From assembly GCA_964596835.1 (NCBI GenBank), contig CAZQVV010000061.1, positions 1 to 15,496 of the forward strand: a stretch of DNA of 15,496 nt, given 5' to 3'. This stretch comes from JAADGZ01 sp964596835 (GTDB lineage Bacteria > Pseudomonadota > Gammaproteobacteria > UBA6429 > Thiohalophilaceae). This document shows positions 7,358-15,496 of the stretch, in pieces (position 1 is the first letter of the stretch; every line of letters begins with the position of its first letter). The notes under the pieces were generated by a model. That model was not told where the DNA came from and did not search any database. It saw only the letters and a list, made by a program, of their open reading frames with translations. A program made the position numbers and the translations under genes.

Positions 7358-7720
7358 ATGGCGAAAATACTGGCGGTTGATGATTCAGCGTCAATGAGGC
7401 AGATGGTGAGTTTCACGTTGAAAGGAAACGGGCACGATGTGACTGAAGCAGTAGACGGTGTGGACGCGCTTGGAAAAGCGAAATCCGGAAAATTCGATCT
7501 GGTCTTGTCGGATGTCAATATGCCGAATATGGATGGGATTAGCCTGGTGAAGGAATTGAGAAAACTTCCCGCATTCAAGTTTACGCCAATTTTGATGTTG
7601 ACAACTGAAAGTACAGGCGGAAAAAAGCAGGAAGGAAAATCAGCAGGTGCAACAGGATGGATCGTTAAACCTTTTAATCCGGAACAATTATTGGCTTCAA
7701 TAAATAAGGTACTTGGATAA
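7358..7720 (+). CDS. cheY: Chemotaxis response regulator CheY
   Basis: A 120-aa stand-alone receiver domain that, when phosphorylated by CheA, is expected to act on the flagellar switch. The acidic pair is D8-D9 (LAVDDSASMRQM), the phosphoacceptor D52 (LVLSDVNMPNMDG), the switch threonine T82/T83 (LMLTTES) and the conserved Lys105 (WIVKPFNPEQ). AGGAGG sits 5 nt upstream of the ATG, an optimal ribosome site. First gene of the rightward operon; cheA begins 4 nt after its stop. No CheZ gene follows in the window. Confidence 0.97.
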   Translation: MAKILAVDDSASMRQMVSFTLKGNGHDVTEAVDGVDALGKAKSGKFDLVLSDVNMPNMDGISLVKELRKLPAFKFTPILMLTTESTGGKKQEGKSAGATGWIVKPFNPEQLLASINKVLG

Positions 7721-7724
7721 GAAT

Positions 7725-9764
7725 ATGGCTATTGACATGTCCCAGTTTCTCGGAACCTTCTATGAAGAAAGTTTTGAAGGTCTTGAGGTTATGGAAACAG
7801 AACTTCTGAATCTTGACTCCGGTACGGCTGACAGTGAGATCATTAACACCATATTTCGCGCCGCTCACTCAATAAAAGGTGGGAGTGGTACGTTCGGGCT
7901 GAATGATGTCGCGAATTTTACACATGTAATGGAGACCTTGCTGGATGAGATGCGTGACGGCAGGCGCGAAGTTACACAGGAAGCTGTCAATCTTCTGCTA
8001 GGCTCTGTTGATGTTTTGAGAGATATGCTTTCTTCGCTGCGAGCAGGGGAAGATCTTGATATAGAACGTGTTGCTGATATGAAAAAAAAGCTAGACTTTC
8101 TATTAGAAGCTTCAGATGGTGTGGGCCAAACCTCTCCAGAAAAGGCTGTAGATGAGATCTGTGATACAGATGGGGATGAGTGGAAAATTATATTCAGACC
8201 TTTTCCTGCCATGTTACAGACGGGGAATGATCCTGTCCGCATATTCAAAGAGCTGGAATCATTAGGCCGCATTGAGGTCGTGTCGGATATTTCTAAATTA
8301 CCTTCATTTGAGCAGCTTGTTCCGGAAGATTGCCATATTTCATGGGAGATTAATCTGAAGGGGAATGCGAGCAGGGATGAGATTGATGAGGTTTTTTCCT
8401 GGGTGGAGGGTGACTGCGAGCTAGAGATCATCGCCGCCAATTCAGGCGTCAAAGACGATGAAAAAGAAAATAAAAATGTAGCGGCTTCGTTACCTGCAAG
8501 TTCGGGAAAGCCTGAGAAACATAGGAAGTCAAAAACATCGGATTCCGGCTCCATCCGTGTTTCCATTGACAAAATAGATGATCTTATAAACATGATGGGG
8601 GAGTTGGTTATTACCCAATCAATGCTCAGTGAATTGGGGGGGGTTGAAGAATTTGCAACCAGTCATGTCGAAAAGCTCCAGGATGGATTGGTGCAGTTGG
8701 AACGTAATACACGCGAGATGCAGGAAAATATTATGCGTATCCGAATGTTACCTATCAGTTTTGTATTTCAGCGTTTCCCGCGTCTTGTTCATGATTTGAG
8801 TGAGAAACTGAATAAAAAAATTGAGTTGGTAATGTCTGGTGAACAGACCGAACTCGATAAGACTGTAATGGAAAAAATTGGTGACCCGCTTGTTCATCTC
8901 GTGCGCAACTCTATCGATCATGGTATTGAATCGCCCGAGAAAAGAAAATTATCGGGCAAAAATGAATCAGGCATGATAAAGCTTAACGCCTTTCATGAAG
9001 GTGGAAATATTGTAATTGAAATTATTGATGATGGTGCTGGCCTGGATCGCGATAAAATTAGAGCTAAGGCTGTTCAGAACAATATCATTAATGAAGATGA
9101 AGTACTGACAGATGAACGGGTTTATGAACTTATTTTCAGCCCTGGGCTTTCGACCGCAGATGAAGTTAGTGATGTCTCAGGACGTGGGGTTGGCATGGAT
9201 GTGGTTCGACGAAATATACGCGATCTAGGGGGGACAGTTGAGGTTTCATCGGAAACAAACAAAGGTTCCACATTTACTATACGCTTGCCATTGACTCTGG
9301 CGATTATGGATGGTCAGTCAGTGAGTGTCGGTAGCGAAATTTATATTATCCCTCTTGTGTCTATAGTGGAGTCTGTGCAGGTCAGGCCAGATGAAATAAA
9401 AGGGGTGGCGGGAAAAGCCAGTCTATACCGCTTGCGGGATGAGTATATTCCGATAGTCAGATTGCATGATGTTTTTTCTGTAGGAACAGAATGCCAGGAA
9501 CTTGAACAAGGGTTATTGGTCGTGGTTGAAGGGGAAGGAATAAAAATAGCCTTGTTTATAGATGATCTTCTTGGCCAGCAACAGGTTGTAATTAAGAGTC
9601 TGGAAACACATTACAAGAAAGTAAAAGGTGTATCGGGAGCAACCATTCTCGGTGATGGCACTGTTGCATTAATTATTGATGTGGCGGGTTTGATCAGGCT
9701 TTCGCGGACAGAGCTGGATGTCACAAAAGACGTGGTCGATGATGGTTCGGAAATAGCGGCATGA
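7725..9764 (+). CDS. cheA: Chemotaxis histidine kinase CheA
   Basis: 679 aa from the ATG at 7725; an in-frame TTG at 7713 would overlap cheY and is less likely. The MAIDMSQFL opening is typical of the family. P1 HPt domain (about 1-110): His48 in IFRAAHSIKGGSGTFGL is the phosphorylation site. A P2-like region lies at about 148-235. P3 dimerisation (about 275-340) contains SIRVSIDKIDDLINMMGELV. P4 HATPase (about 380-522): N-box HLVRNSIDHGIESP, G1 IIDDGAGLD, G2 SGRGVGMDVVRRNI. P5 CheW-like domain runs from about 526 to near the C-terminus. All key motifs are intact, so it should be an active kinase. It phosphorylates CheY and is coupled to receptors through CheW, encoded 10 nt downstream. Confidence 0.97.
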   Translation: MAIDMSQFLGTFYEESFEGLEVMETELLNLDSGTADSEIINTIFRAAHSIKGGSGTFGLNDVANFTHVMETLLDEMRDGRREVTQEAVNLLLGSVDVLRDMLSSLRAGEDLDIERVADMKKKLDFLLEASDGVGQTSPEKAVDEICDTDGDEWKIIFRPFPAMLQTGNDPVRIFKELESLGRIEVVSDISKLPSFEQLVPEDCHISWEINLKGNASRDEIDEVFSWVEGDCELEIIAANSGVKDDEKENKNVAASLPASSGKPEKHRKSKTSDSGSIRVSIDKIDDLINMMGELVITQSMLSELGGVEEFATSHVEKLQDGLVQLERNTREMQENIMRIRMLPISFVFQRFPRLVHDLSEKLNKKIELVMSGEQTELDKTVMEKIGDPLVHLVRNSIDHGIESPEKRKLSGKNESGMIKLNAFHEGGNIVIEIIDDGAGLDRDKIRAKAVQNNIINEDEVLTDERVYELIFSPGLSTADEVSDVSGRGVGMDVVRRNIRDLGGTVEVSSETNKGSTFTIRLPLTLAIMDGQSVSVGSEIYIIPLVSIVESVQVRPDEIKGVAGKASLYRLRDEYIPIVRLHDVFSVGTECQELEQGLLVVVEGEGIKIALFIDDLLGQQQVVIKSLETHYKKVKGVSGATILGDGTVALIIDVAGLIRLSRTELDVTKDVVDDGSEIAA

Positions 9765-9774
9765 GAGGATAATT

Positions 9775-10302
9775 ATGGATTCAACACAAACACTTTCGAC
9801 CGAGCAGGTAAATATTGATGTTGGTGATATGACGGATACCGATCAATTTCTTACATTTATGCTGGCGGGTGAAGAATACGGTGTCGACATATTACGTGTG
9901 CAGGAAATTAAGGGCTGGGATGCGGCAACAACAATACCTAACACACCGGAATATTTGCGTGGCGTTATCAATCTTCGCGGAACAATAGTGCCTATTATAG
10001 ATATGCGTATTCGCTTCGGGTTGGAGAAGCTTGACTATGGACCATTGACAGTCGTGATTGTATTAAAGGTCGATAATGAAGAAAAGAGCCGGGTTATCGG
10101 AATCGTTGTTGATGGGGTTTCAGATGTTTACAACGTGCCAGAAGATGAAATAAAAGATTCACCGGACTTCGGTAGCGCGGTGGACACTGAGTTCGTCAGG
10201 GGCCTGGCGACGATCGACAAGAAGATGGTGATTGTCCTGGATATTGATCAGATGTTCAATTCAGGTGATCTTGAAATAATGGATTCATGCGTTGATGAAT
10301 AG
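9775..10302 (+). CDS. cheW: Chemotaxis coupling protein CheW
   Basis: 175 aa with a single CheW fold, the usual length. It links chemoreceptor tips to CheA. Recognisable segments are TFMLAGEEYGVDILRVQEIK, PEYLRGVINLRGTIVPIIDM and VVDGVSDVYNVPEDEI. The start has GAGGATAATT upstream and lies 10 nt after the cheA stop. There is no ParP-type fusion domain. The first MCP gene begins 36 nt later. Confidence 0.96.
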   Translation: MDSTQTLSTEQVNIDVGDMTDTDQFLTFMLAGEEYGVDILRVQEIKGWDAATTIPNTPEYLRGVINLRGTIVPIIDMRIRFGLEKLDYGPLTVVIVLKVDNEEKSRVIGIVVDGVSDVYNVPEDEIKDSPDFGSAVDTEFVRGLATIDKKMVIVLDIDQMFNSGDLEIMDSCVDE

Positions 10303-10338
10303 AACTAATGGAACGAATATTTACCAGGGGGTATCACA

Positions 10339-12732
10339 ATGAAAATTAACCAGCCGGTTACTGCTCATGAAATTATTATGGATGATGGACAGACCATCGT
10401 TTCAAAAACTGATCTTAAAGGCAGTCTTATCTATATCAATCAGTATTTTCTGGATATTAGCGGTTTTACCGAACAGGAACTTATTGGCAAAAATCATAAT
10501 ATAGTTCGTCACCCGGATATGCCGTCGGCGGCATTCCAGGATCTTTGGAAGCATATGAAGTCGGGCAGACCCTGGATAGGGATGGTCAAAAATCGTTGTA
10601 AAAATGGTGATTACTATTGGGTGGAAGCGCACGTAACGCCAATACGAAAGGATGGAAATATAGTTGAATATATGTCGGTACGCACAAAGCCGAACCGTAA
10701 TCAGATTGAAGAGGCAGAGAAACTATACCGTGATATTAATGCTGGAAAGGCATCTCTGACTCCTCATGGAAAGATGTTCAGAATGGCTTCGGCGATATCG
10801 TCTATTAGATTGAAACAGAAATTTACTCTTCTTATGTTTGTCATTGCACTAATATTCACGCTTCTGGGATTCTCTCTTTACGATAATATAGATCCGGCAA
10901 GAGGTTCTCTTATACTTTTAGCCAGTGAACTGGGTGTTGCATTTTTGGTGCTATTTGTATCTCTCTATATCATCTTGAACAAAACCATCCTTAAGCCACT
11001 TCGTGACGTCAATCATTATTTCCGAAGAATCACGGGGGGGGTCTTTACTGACCATATAGAAATTCACCGTGGAGATGAAATTGGTGATGTTCTGCGTGAC
11101 ATGAAGTCCATGCAGATAAAGGTGGGTTTTGATATTAATGATGCGCGTGTGCAAGCTGCTATAACTCAGCGTATCAAGGTCGCACTCGATAATGTTTCCA
11201 CCAATGTCATGGTGGCGGACAATGGGGGTAATATAATCTACGTTAACAAATCGGTTATCGAAATGATGCAGGATGCGGAAGAGGATCTTCGCAGAGATCT
11301 TCCTGATTTTACTGCCCAAAAATTACTAAATAGTAATATTGACGGTTTCCACAAACGTCCGGAACACCAGCGTGAAATGCTTGCCCGCCTGAGCCAGACA
11401 TACAGCACCCAGGTCACCGTTGGTGGACATACATTTGAACTTGTCGCCAATCCAGTCGTTGATGATTCGGGAGAACGCCTGGGAACGTCGGTTGAATGGC
11501 AGGATCTGACTCAGCAACTGAATGCTGAACAGCAAGTTGAAACCCTGATAAGCGAAGCTATTGACGGCAAGCTTGACACCCGTCTTGAGACAGCTTCTTT
11601 CGATGGATTTATGAAGACTCTAAGTGATGGGATTAATCAATTAATGGACGCTGTGGTGGTACCGCTAAAGGAGATCAAACGCGTGATTGGAAATATGGCT
11701 GAAGGCGATCTCAGCCAGACGATGGAAGGTGATTTCCGGGGCGAGTTCGCGGAATTGCGCGATGCGATTAATACATCAATGAGCAACCTGATGAATATGG
11801 TGCAGCAGATCCATGGTGCGACTACCAGCATTTCAACAGGCGCCAGTGAAATTGCTAAAGGCAACATGGACCTGAGCCAGCGAACGGAAGAGCAGGCTTC
11901 TTCACTGGAAGAAACGGCCTCCAGCATGGAAGAGATGACCTCAACAGTGAAGCAAAATGCGGACAATGCCCGCCAGGCGAATCAGCTTGCCGTAGCAGGG
12001 CGGGAGCAGGCGGAACATGGTGGTAAAGTGGTGGGCAAGGCTGTATCCGCCATGCTTGAGATCAATACCAGCAGCAAGAAAATAGCTGCTATCATCAGTG
12101 TGATCGATGAGATTGCCTTTCAGACCAACCTTCTGGCTTTGAACGCGGCCGTAGAAGCGGCGCGTGCCGGGGAACAGGGGCGGGGCTTTGCCGTGGTTGC
12201 GGGTGAAGTTCGTAACCTTGCGCAACGAAGCGCGGGTGCCGCAAAGGAAATCAAGGGCTTGATCGAAGACAGTGTTTCCAGGGTTGAGGAAGGAAGCGAG
12301 TTGGTTGATCAATCCGGTAAAGCGCTGGAAGAAATTGTTACCGCAGTTAAGAAAGTCAGCGACATTATTGCCGAAATCGCTGCGGCCAGTCAGGAACAAT
12401 CCACCGGCATTGAGCAAGTGAACTCTGCCATTTCCCAGATGGATGAAGTCACCCAGCAGAATGCGGCGCTGGTGGAAGAAGCGGCTGCCGCCAGTCAATC
12501 CCTTAATGAACAGGGGCAGCGCCTGACCAGCCTGATTGGATTTTTCAATACTGGAAATGAACAGGCCATTGAAGCGGCTTCCAGGCCGCAGACTATCAAG
12601 CGACGTTCAGTAGAGCGGTCTTTCCAGGCACCATCAAACAAGAGGCCACAACCTGTTGCTGCTTCGGAGCATAATGCGGTAGTTCCTCTTGCGCATGCCA
12701 GCGGTGATGATAGCGAGTGGGAAGAGTTTTGA
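10339..12732 (+). CDS. Aer-like PAS methyl-accepting chemotaxis protein (PAS-TM-HAMP-PAS-HAMP-MA)
   Basis: 797 aa, with the ATG at 10339 after AGGGGGTATCACA. The N-terminal PAS (about 15-120) closely resembles E. coli Aer: TDLKG (24-28), NHNIVRHPDMPSAAFQDLW and VKNRCKNGDYYW. Asn34, His53, Arg57, His58, Asp60 and Trp70 sit at Aer-equivalent positions used by the FAD-binding PAS, so energy or redox taxis is likely. Two membrane segments follow (about 162-182 and 189-212). Then come HAMP (about 213-265), a second PAS-like domain (about 280-395), a HAMP-like repeat (about 445-485) and the MA signalling domain with EIAFQTNLLALNAAVEAARA. The tail ends in EWEEF, a CheR/CheB-binding pentapeptide. The MA coding DNA is identical to that of the next gene (see repeat). 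Confidence 0.95.
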   Translation: MKINQPVTAHEIIMDDGQTIVSKTDLKGSLIYINQYFLDISGFTEQELIGKNHNIVRHPDMPSAAFQDLWKHMKSGRPWIGMVKNRCKNGDYYWVEAHVTPIRKDGNIVEYMSVRTKPNRNQIEEAEKLYRDINAGKASLTPHGKMFRMASAISSIRLKQKFTLLMFVIALIFTLLGFSLYDNIDPARGSLILLASELGVAFLVLFVSLYIILNKTILKPLRDVNHYFRRITGGVFTDHIEIHRGDEIGDVLRDMKSMQIKVGFDINDARVQAAITQRIKVALDNVSTNVMVADNGGNIIYVNKSVIEMMQDAEEDLRRDLPDFTAQKLLNSNIDGFHKRPEHQREMLARLSQTYSTQVTVGGHTFELVANPVVDDSGERLGTSVEWQDLTQQLNAEQQVETLISEAIDGKLDTRLETASFDGFMKTLSDGINQLMDAVVVPLKEIKRVIGNMAEGDLSQTMEGDFRGEFAELRDAINTSMSNLMNMVQQIHGATTSISTGASEIAKGNMDLSQRTEEQASSLEETASSMEEMTSTVKQNADNARQANQLAVAGREQAEHGGKVVGKAVSAMLEINTSSKKIAAIISVIDEIAFQTNLLALNAAVEAARAGEQGRGFAVVAGEVRNLAQRSAGAAKEIKGLIEDSVSRVEEGSELVDQSGKALEEIVTAVKKVSDIIAEIAAASQEQSTGIEQVNSAISQMDEVTQQNAALVEEAAAASQSLNEQGQRLTSLIGFFNTGNEQAIEAASRPQTIKRRSVERSFQAPSNKRPQPVAASEHNAVVPLAHASGDDSEWEEF
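11872..12494 (+). repeat. 623-bp direct repeat, copy 1 (MCP signalling domain)
   Basis: Every base from 11872 to 12494 equals the base 2671 positions further on (14543-15165). Immediately before it, 7 of 41 bases differ; immediately after, 12 of 88 differ. It codes for the MA signalling hairpin of the first MCP. Confidence 0.95.
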
Positions 12733-12778
12733 ACGCTTATCACTCGTCAGTTAACGATAACTCAGGGAAAAATATCTC

Positions 12779-15388
12779 ATGATGAAACAACTCAATGATT
12801 TGAGAATTGCTTACAAGTTGATGCTGATGTTGAGCATCCCCCTGGTGGGGTTGCTGTTTTTTTCAGTCTCGGAAATCAGTGACAAGTGGGAGGATCTGGG
12901 TAAGGCGCAAGCGGTACAGGAAATGGTGGAGCTGTCAGAACACCTGGACACCGTGGCCTCTAACTTTGCTATGGAGCGAGGCTTGTCGGCGGGCTTTCTG
13001 GGGAGCAGGGGAAAACGTTTTGGTCCTGAACTACGTGAGCAGCGAGCCAAGGCAAATGCTGATGTCAAGGCGCTGCGGGGGTGGCTGAAGGATGGGCTGG
13101 TGGATCTTGATATCACCAATATGCAGGCGGAACTTGATAAATTGATGAGTATGATAGATGAGCGTGGTGCTATCCGTAGCTCGGTTGACCGTCTGGATCG
13201 AAATAATGGTGCCTTTGTTTATTACTCGGGTTTAAATGCACAGGCTTTGAAACTGGTGCAGAAACTGGGCTTAGGAATCGATCATGCGGCGATCGCGCGT
13301 CACGCACGCGCCTATGCTGATTTGCTCTGGATGAAGGAGCGTGCGGGTCAGGAGCGTGGAGCCTTAAATGGCGTATTCGCCGCCGGGCGAGTCGATATCA
13401 GCAAAGCCAATGCCATTAGCAGCTATCTAAGCGACCAGGCCGCGCTGCTTCATGATTTTATGCTGACGGCTAAGAAATCGTTGAAAGAGTTTTATACAGC
13501 TCAGCTCTCAGGTGAGGCCAGCGACCAGGTTGAGGCAATGCGCAAGGTTTTTCTAAACAGAGATGCCATAGAAGGTGGACTTTCCAGTATCAGCGCCAGT
13601 GACTGGTTTAAGCAGAGTACGGCCCGCATCAAATTAATCAAAGGGGTAGCGAATAAGTCTGCGGCTGACCTGATGGATGAGGCCGATCAGTTGGAGACTA
13701 CGGCCAGTATGACGCTTACGATCTACGGCATCCTGACATTGGTTTTTGTGGTTTTCGCGGCATTTCTGGCCTTTTTTGTGGGCACGCGGCTTAGTGGGGG
13801 CATTGCCGACATTGTGGCGACCCTGCACAAGGTCGAGGAAGAAGGTGACTTCGGGTCGCGCGCCTCCGTCGCCGGCAGGGATGAACTTGGCGCCATGGCG
13901 GGGGCTCTCAATCGGCACATGCAGGCTCTGCAACAGGCCATCGGTGGCGTAGGTGAGGTTATGACAGCCGCTGCCAGTGGTGATTTCAAGCAGCGTGTTG
14001 AGGTAGAGCTCAAGGGCGATCTTGAGCAGCTCAAGGCGGGCGTGAATACCAGTATGGATGCTGTGCATACTGCACTGAGTGAAGTTAACGGTGTTATGGG
14101 AGCGGTAGCCAGTGGTGATTTTGCTCGGCGCGTTGAAGGCGACTTCCGGGGTGAATTCGCCAGTTTCCGGGACAATGTAAATGCGGCGGTGGGCAGTCTT
14201 GAGCGTATGACTGAGGCGCTGTCCGGTGTCATGCAGGCGATTGTCGCGGGTGATTTCAAGCACCGGATGGCCGAGGATATTGAAGGGAGTATCCGGAAGG
14301 ACGTCGACCGTGCGATGGACGCGATGGAGACCGTTATCGGTGAGATCAGTCAGGTTATGACGGCGATGGCAGACGGTGAGCTTAATCAACAGTTGGCAGG
14401 TGATTATCCCGGACAGCTTACTTTACTCAAGGATTCGATTAACAATTCACTGGTCAATCAGCGGCGTGTCGTGACCGAGGTGCGTCAGTCAGTCCAGCAG
14501 ATTTCGACAGGTGCGGGTGAAATTGCCAAGGGCAACATGGATCTGAGCCAGCGAACGGAAGAGCAGGCTTCTTCACTGGAAGAAACGGCCTCCAGCATGG
14601 AAGAGATGACCTCAACAGTGAAGCAAAATGCGGACAATGCCCGCCAGGCGAATCAGCTTGCCGTAGCAGGGCGGGAGCAGGCGGAACATGGTGGTAAAGT
14701 GGTGGGCAAGGCTGTATCCGCCATGCTTGAGATCAATACCAGCAGCAAGAAAATAGCTGCTATCATCAGTGTGATCGATGAGATTGCCTTTCAGACCAAC
14801 CTTCTGGCTTTGAACGCGGCCGTAGAAGCGGCGCGTGCCGGGGAACAGGGGCGGGGCTTTGCCGTGGTTGCGGGTGAAGTTCGTAACCTTGCGCAACGAA
14901 GCGCGGGTGCCGCAAAGGAAATCAAGGGCTTGATCGAAGACAGTGTTTCCAGGGTTGAGGAAGGAAGCGAGTTGGTTGATCAATCCGGTAAAGCGCTGGA
15001 AGAAATTGTTACCGCAGTTAAGAAAGTCAGCGACATTATTGCCGAAATCGCTGCGGCCAGTCAGGAACAATCCACCGGCATTGAGCAAGTGAACTCTGCC
15101 ATTTCCCAGATGGATGAAGTCACCCAGCAGAATGCGGCGCTGGTGGAAGAAGCGGCTGCCGCCAGCCAATCCCTTGATGAACAGGGGCAACGCTTGACCA
15201 GTCTGATTGGATTCTTCAAGACCGGGGGTGAACAGGCAATTGAAGCGGCTTCCGGGTCAGAGATTGCCGATCGGTCTTTCCAGACATCAGCAAACAAGAA
15301 TTCAGGAACCATTGCCACTGCAAAGACGGGGAGTGTGGCCCCGGTTGAGCGCGCTGCCAGTGATGACAGTGAGTGGGAAAAATTCTGA
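12779..15388 (+). CDS. NIT-sensor methyl-accepting chemotaxis protein with poly-HAMP chain
   Basis: 869 aa; ATG at 12779 (or the adjacent one at 12782) after CAGGGAAAA. TM1 lies at about 13-31. A periplasmic region (about 55-300) carries the NIT-domain features MERGLSAGFLGSRG and, later, MKERAGQERGALNGVF, as in nitrate/nitrite-responsive sensors, though the ligand is not proven. TM2 is at about 312-336. A membrane-proximal HAMP follows, then four HAMP-like repeats starting with VMTAAASGDF (394), VMGAVASGDF (439), VMQAIVAGDF (484) and VMTAMADGEL (526). The MA domain is DNA-identical to the upstream MCP over 623 bp. The tail ends in EWEKF, a CheR-binding pentapeptide. It lies 46 nt after the first MCP. 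The coding sequence looks more GC-rich than cheA. Confidence 0.94.
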   Translation: MMKQLNDLRIAYKLMLMLSIPLVGLLFFSVSEISDKWEDLGKAQAVQEMVELSEHLDTVASNFAMERGLSAGFLGSRGKRFGPELREQRAKANADVKALRGWLKDGLVDLDITNMQAELDKLMSMIDERGAIRSSVDRLDRNNGAFVYYSGLNAQALKLVQKLGLGIDHAAIARHARAYADLLWMKERAGQERGALNGVFAAGRVDISKANAISSYLSDQAALLHDFMLTAKKSLKEFYTAQLSGEASDQVEAMRKVFLNRDAIEGGLSSISASDWFKQSTARIKLIKGVANKSAADLMDEADQLETTASMTLTIYGILTLVFVVFAAFLAFFVGTRLSGGIADIVATLHKVEEEGDFGSRASVAGRDELGAMAGALNRHMQALQQAIGGVGEVMTAAASGDFKQRVEVELKGDLEQLKAGVNTSMDAVHTALSEVNGVMGAVASGDFARRVEGDFRGEFASFRDNVNAAVGSLERMTEALSGVMQAIVAGDFKHRMAEDIEGSIRKDVDRAMDAMETVIGEISQVMTAMADGELNQQLAGDYPGQLTLLKDSINNSLVNQRRVVTEVRQSVQQISTGAGEIAKGNMDLSQRTEEQASSLEETASSMEEMTSTVKQNADNARQANQLAVAGREQAEHGGKVVGKAVSAMLEINTSSKKIAAIISVIDEIAFQTNLLALNAAVEAARAGEQGRGFAVVAGEVRNLAQRSAGAAKEIKGLIEDSVSRVEEGSELVDQSGKALEEIVTAVKKVSDIIAEIAAASQEQSTGIEQVNSAISQMDEVTQQNAALVEEAAAASQSLDEQGQRLTSLIGFFKTGGEQAIEAASGSEIADRSFQTSANKNSGTIATAKTGSVAPVERAASDDSEWEKF
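14543..15165 (+). repeat. 623-bp direct repeat, copy 2 (MCP signalling domain)
   Basis: Second copy of the identical block described for 11872-12494, offset by 2671 bp. It encodes the MA signalling domain of the NIT-type MCP. Flanking homologous sequence is diverged, so identity stops sharply at both edges. Confidence 0.95.
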
Positions 15389-15411
15389 ACAGGCTTATGG
15401 CAGACTGAATT

Positions 15412-15496
15412 GATCGTTCCGAATACCCGTCCAGTTTAGCGATTACCGTTCGTCCTGAGCTTGTCGAAGGAAGCTTGTCGAAGGAAGCTTGTCGAA
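15412..15496. repeat. Repeat-element arm with 14-bp tandem repeats (runs off the window)
   Basis: 15412-15470 aligns with an arm of the 4297-4457 element: GTTCCGAAT, then a variable stretch, then GTTCGTCCTGAGCTTGTCGAAGGA. From 15459 the 14-bp unit GCTTGTCGAAGGAA repeats about 2.7 times to the window end. It begins 24 nt after the last MCP stop. The second arm, if present, is outside the window. Confidence 0.65.

Noticed and set aside
7713..7724. TTG start for cheA
   Set aside because: It overlaps cheY; the ATG at 7725 gives the family-typical MAIDMSQF opening.
7865..8593. 242-codon antisense ORF inside cheA
   Set aside because: Serine-rich, unlike any family I recognise, and lies opposite well-conserved CheA domains. 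Likely a codon-bias artefact.
11941..12498. Long antisense ORF, repeated nearly identically at 14612-15190
   Set aside because: Both are shadows of the MCP signalling domain. They match each other only because the sense DNA is identical.
13634..14389. 251-codon antisense ORF in the NIT-type MCP
   Set aside because: Lies opposite clear HAMP repeats, has no ribosome site of note, and a second antisense frame overlaps it.
1..15496. CRISPR array, tRNA or rRNA genes, transposase
   Set aside because: None seen. The only repeats are the MCP duplication, the inverted-repeat element family and small hairpins.

Overview
The window holds a chemosensory gene cluster read in two directions from a central AT-rich intergenic region (about 6952-7357). 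Gene content, an Aer-type PAS chemoreceptor, CheR-binding tails and an HsbR/HsbA-like partner-switching pair all suggest a flagellated gammaproteobacterium. The species cannot be fixed from the sequence alone.

Rightward half (7358-15388): cheY, cheA, cheW and two large methyl-accepting chemotaxis proteins (MCPs), tightly spaced and probably one operon. The first MCP has an Aer-like FAD-type PAS domain, two membrane segments, HAMP and a second PAS-like domain. The second has a NIT-type periplasmic sensor and a chain of HAMP-like repeats. The two receptors share 623 bp of exactly identical DNA over the signalling domain, flanked on both sides by clearly diverged homologous sequence. This looks like recent gene conversion. 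Both end in a CheR-binding pentapeptide (EWEEF, EWEKF). No cheR, cheB, cheD or cheZ is inside the window; at least cheR and cheB would be expected nearby.

Leftward half (6951 down to 1): first a parA-like ATPase, a STAS protein with a lysine-rich N-terminal tail, and a short membrane MCP with no sensor domain. The parA and STAS genes overlap by 8 bp, and this trio looks like an array-positioning or array-modulating module. An intergenic inverted-repeat element follows. Beyond it lie a STAS anti-sigma-factor-antagonist-like protein, a receiver-PP2C-HATPase response regulator (HsbR/CrsR-like architecture), and a PAS-PAS histidine kinase cut by the left window edge. The last three look like a phosphorelay driving a partner switch.

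Non-coding features include a 161-bp inverted-repeat element (4297-4457). A related single arm with 14-bp tandem repeats lies at the right end (15412-15496). There is a candidate sigma-28-like promoter upstream of parA and a few stem-loops.

Most useful leads: the ParA/STAS-tail/sensorless-MCP trio, a CheZ-like Asp-x3-Gln motif in that MCP, the converted MCP signalling domains, and the repeat-element family.
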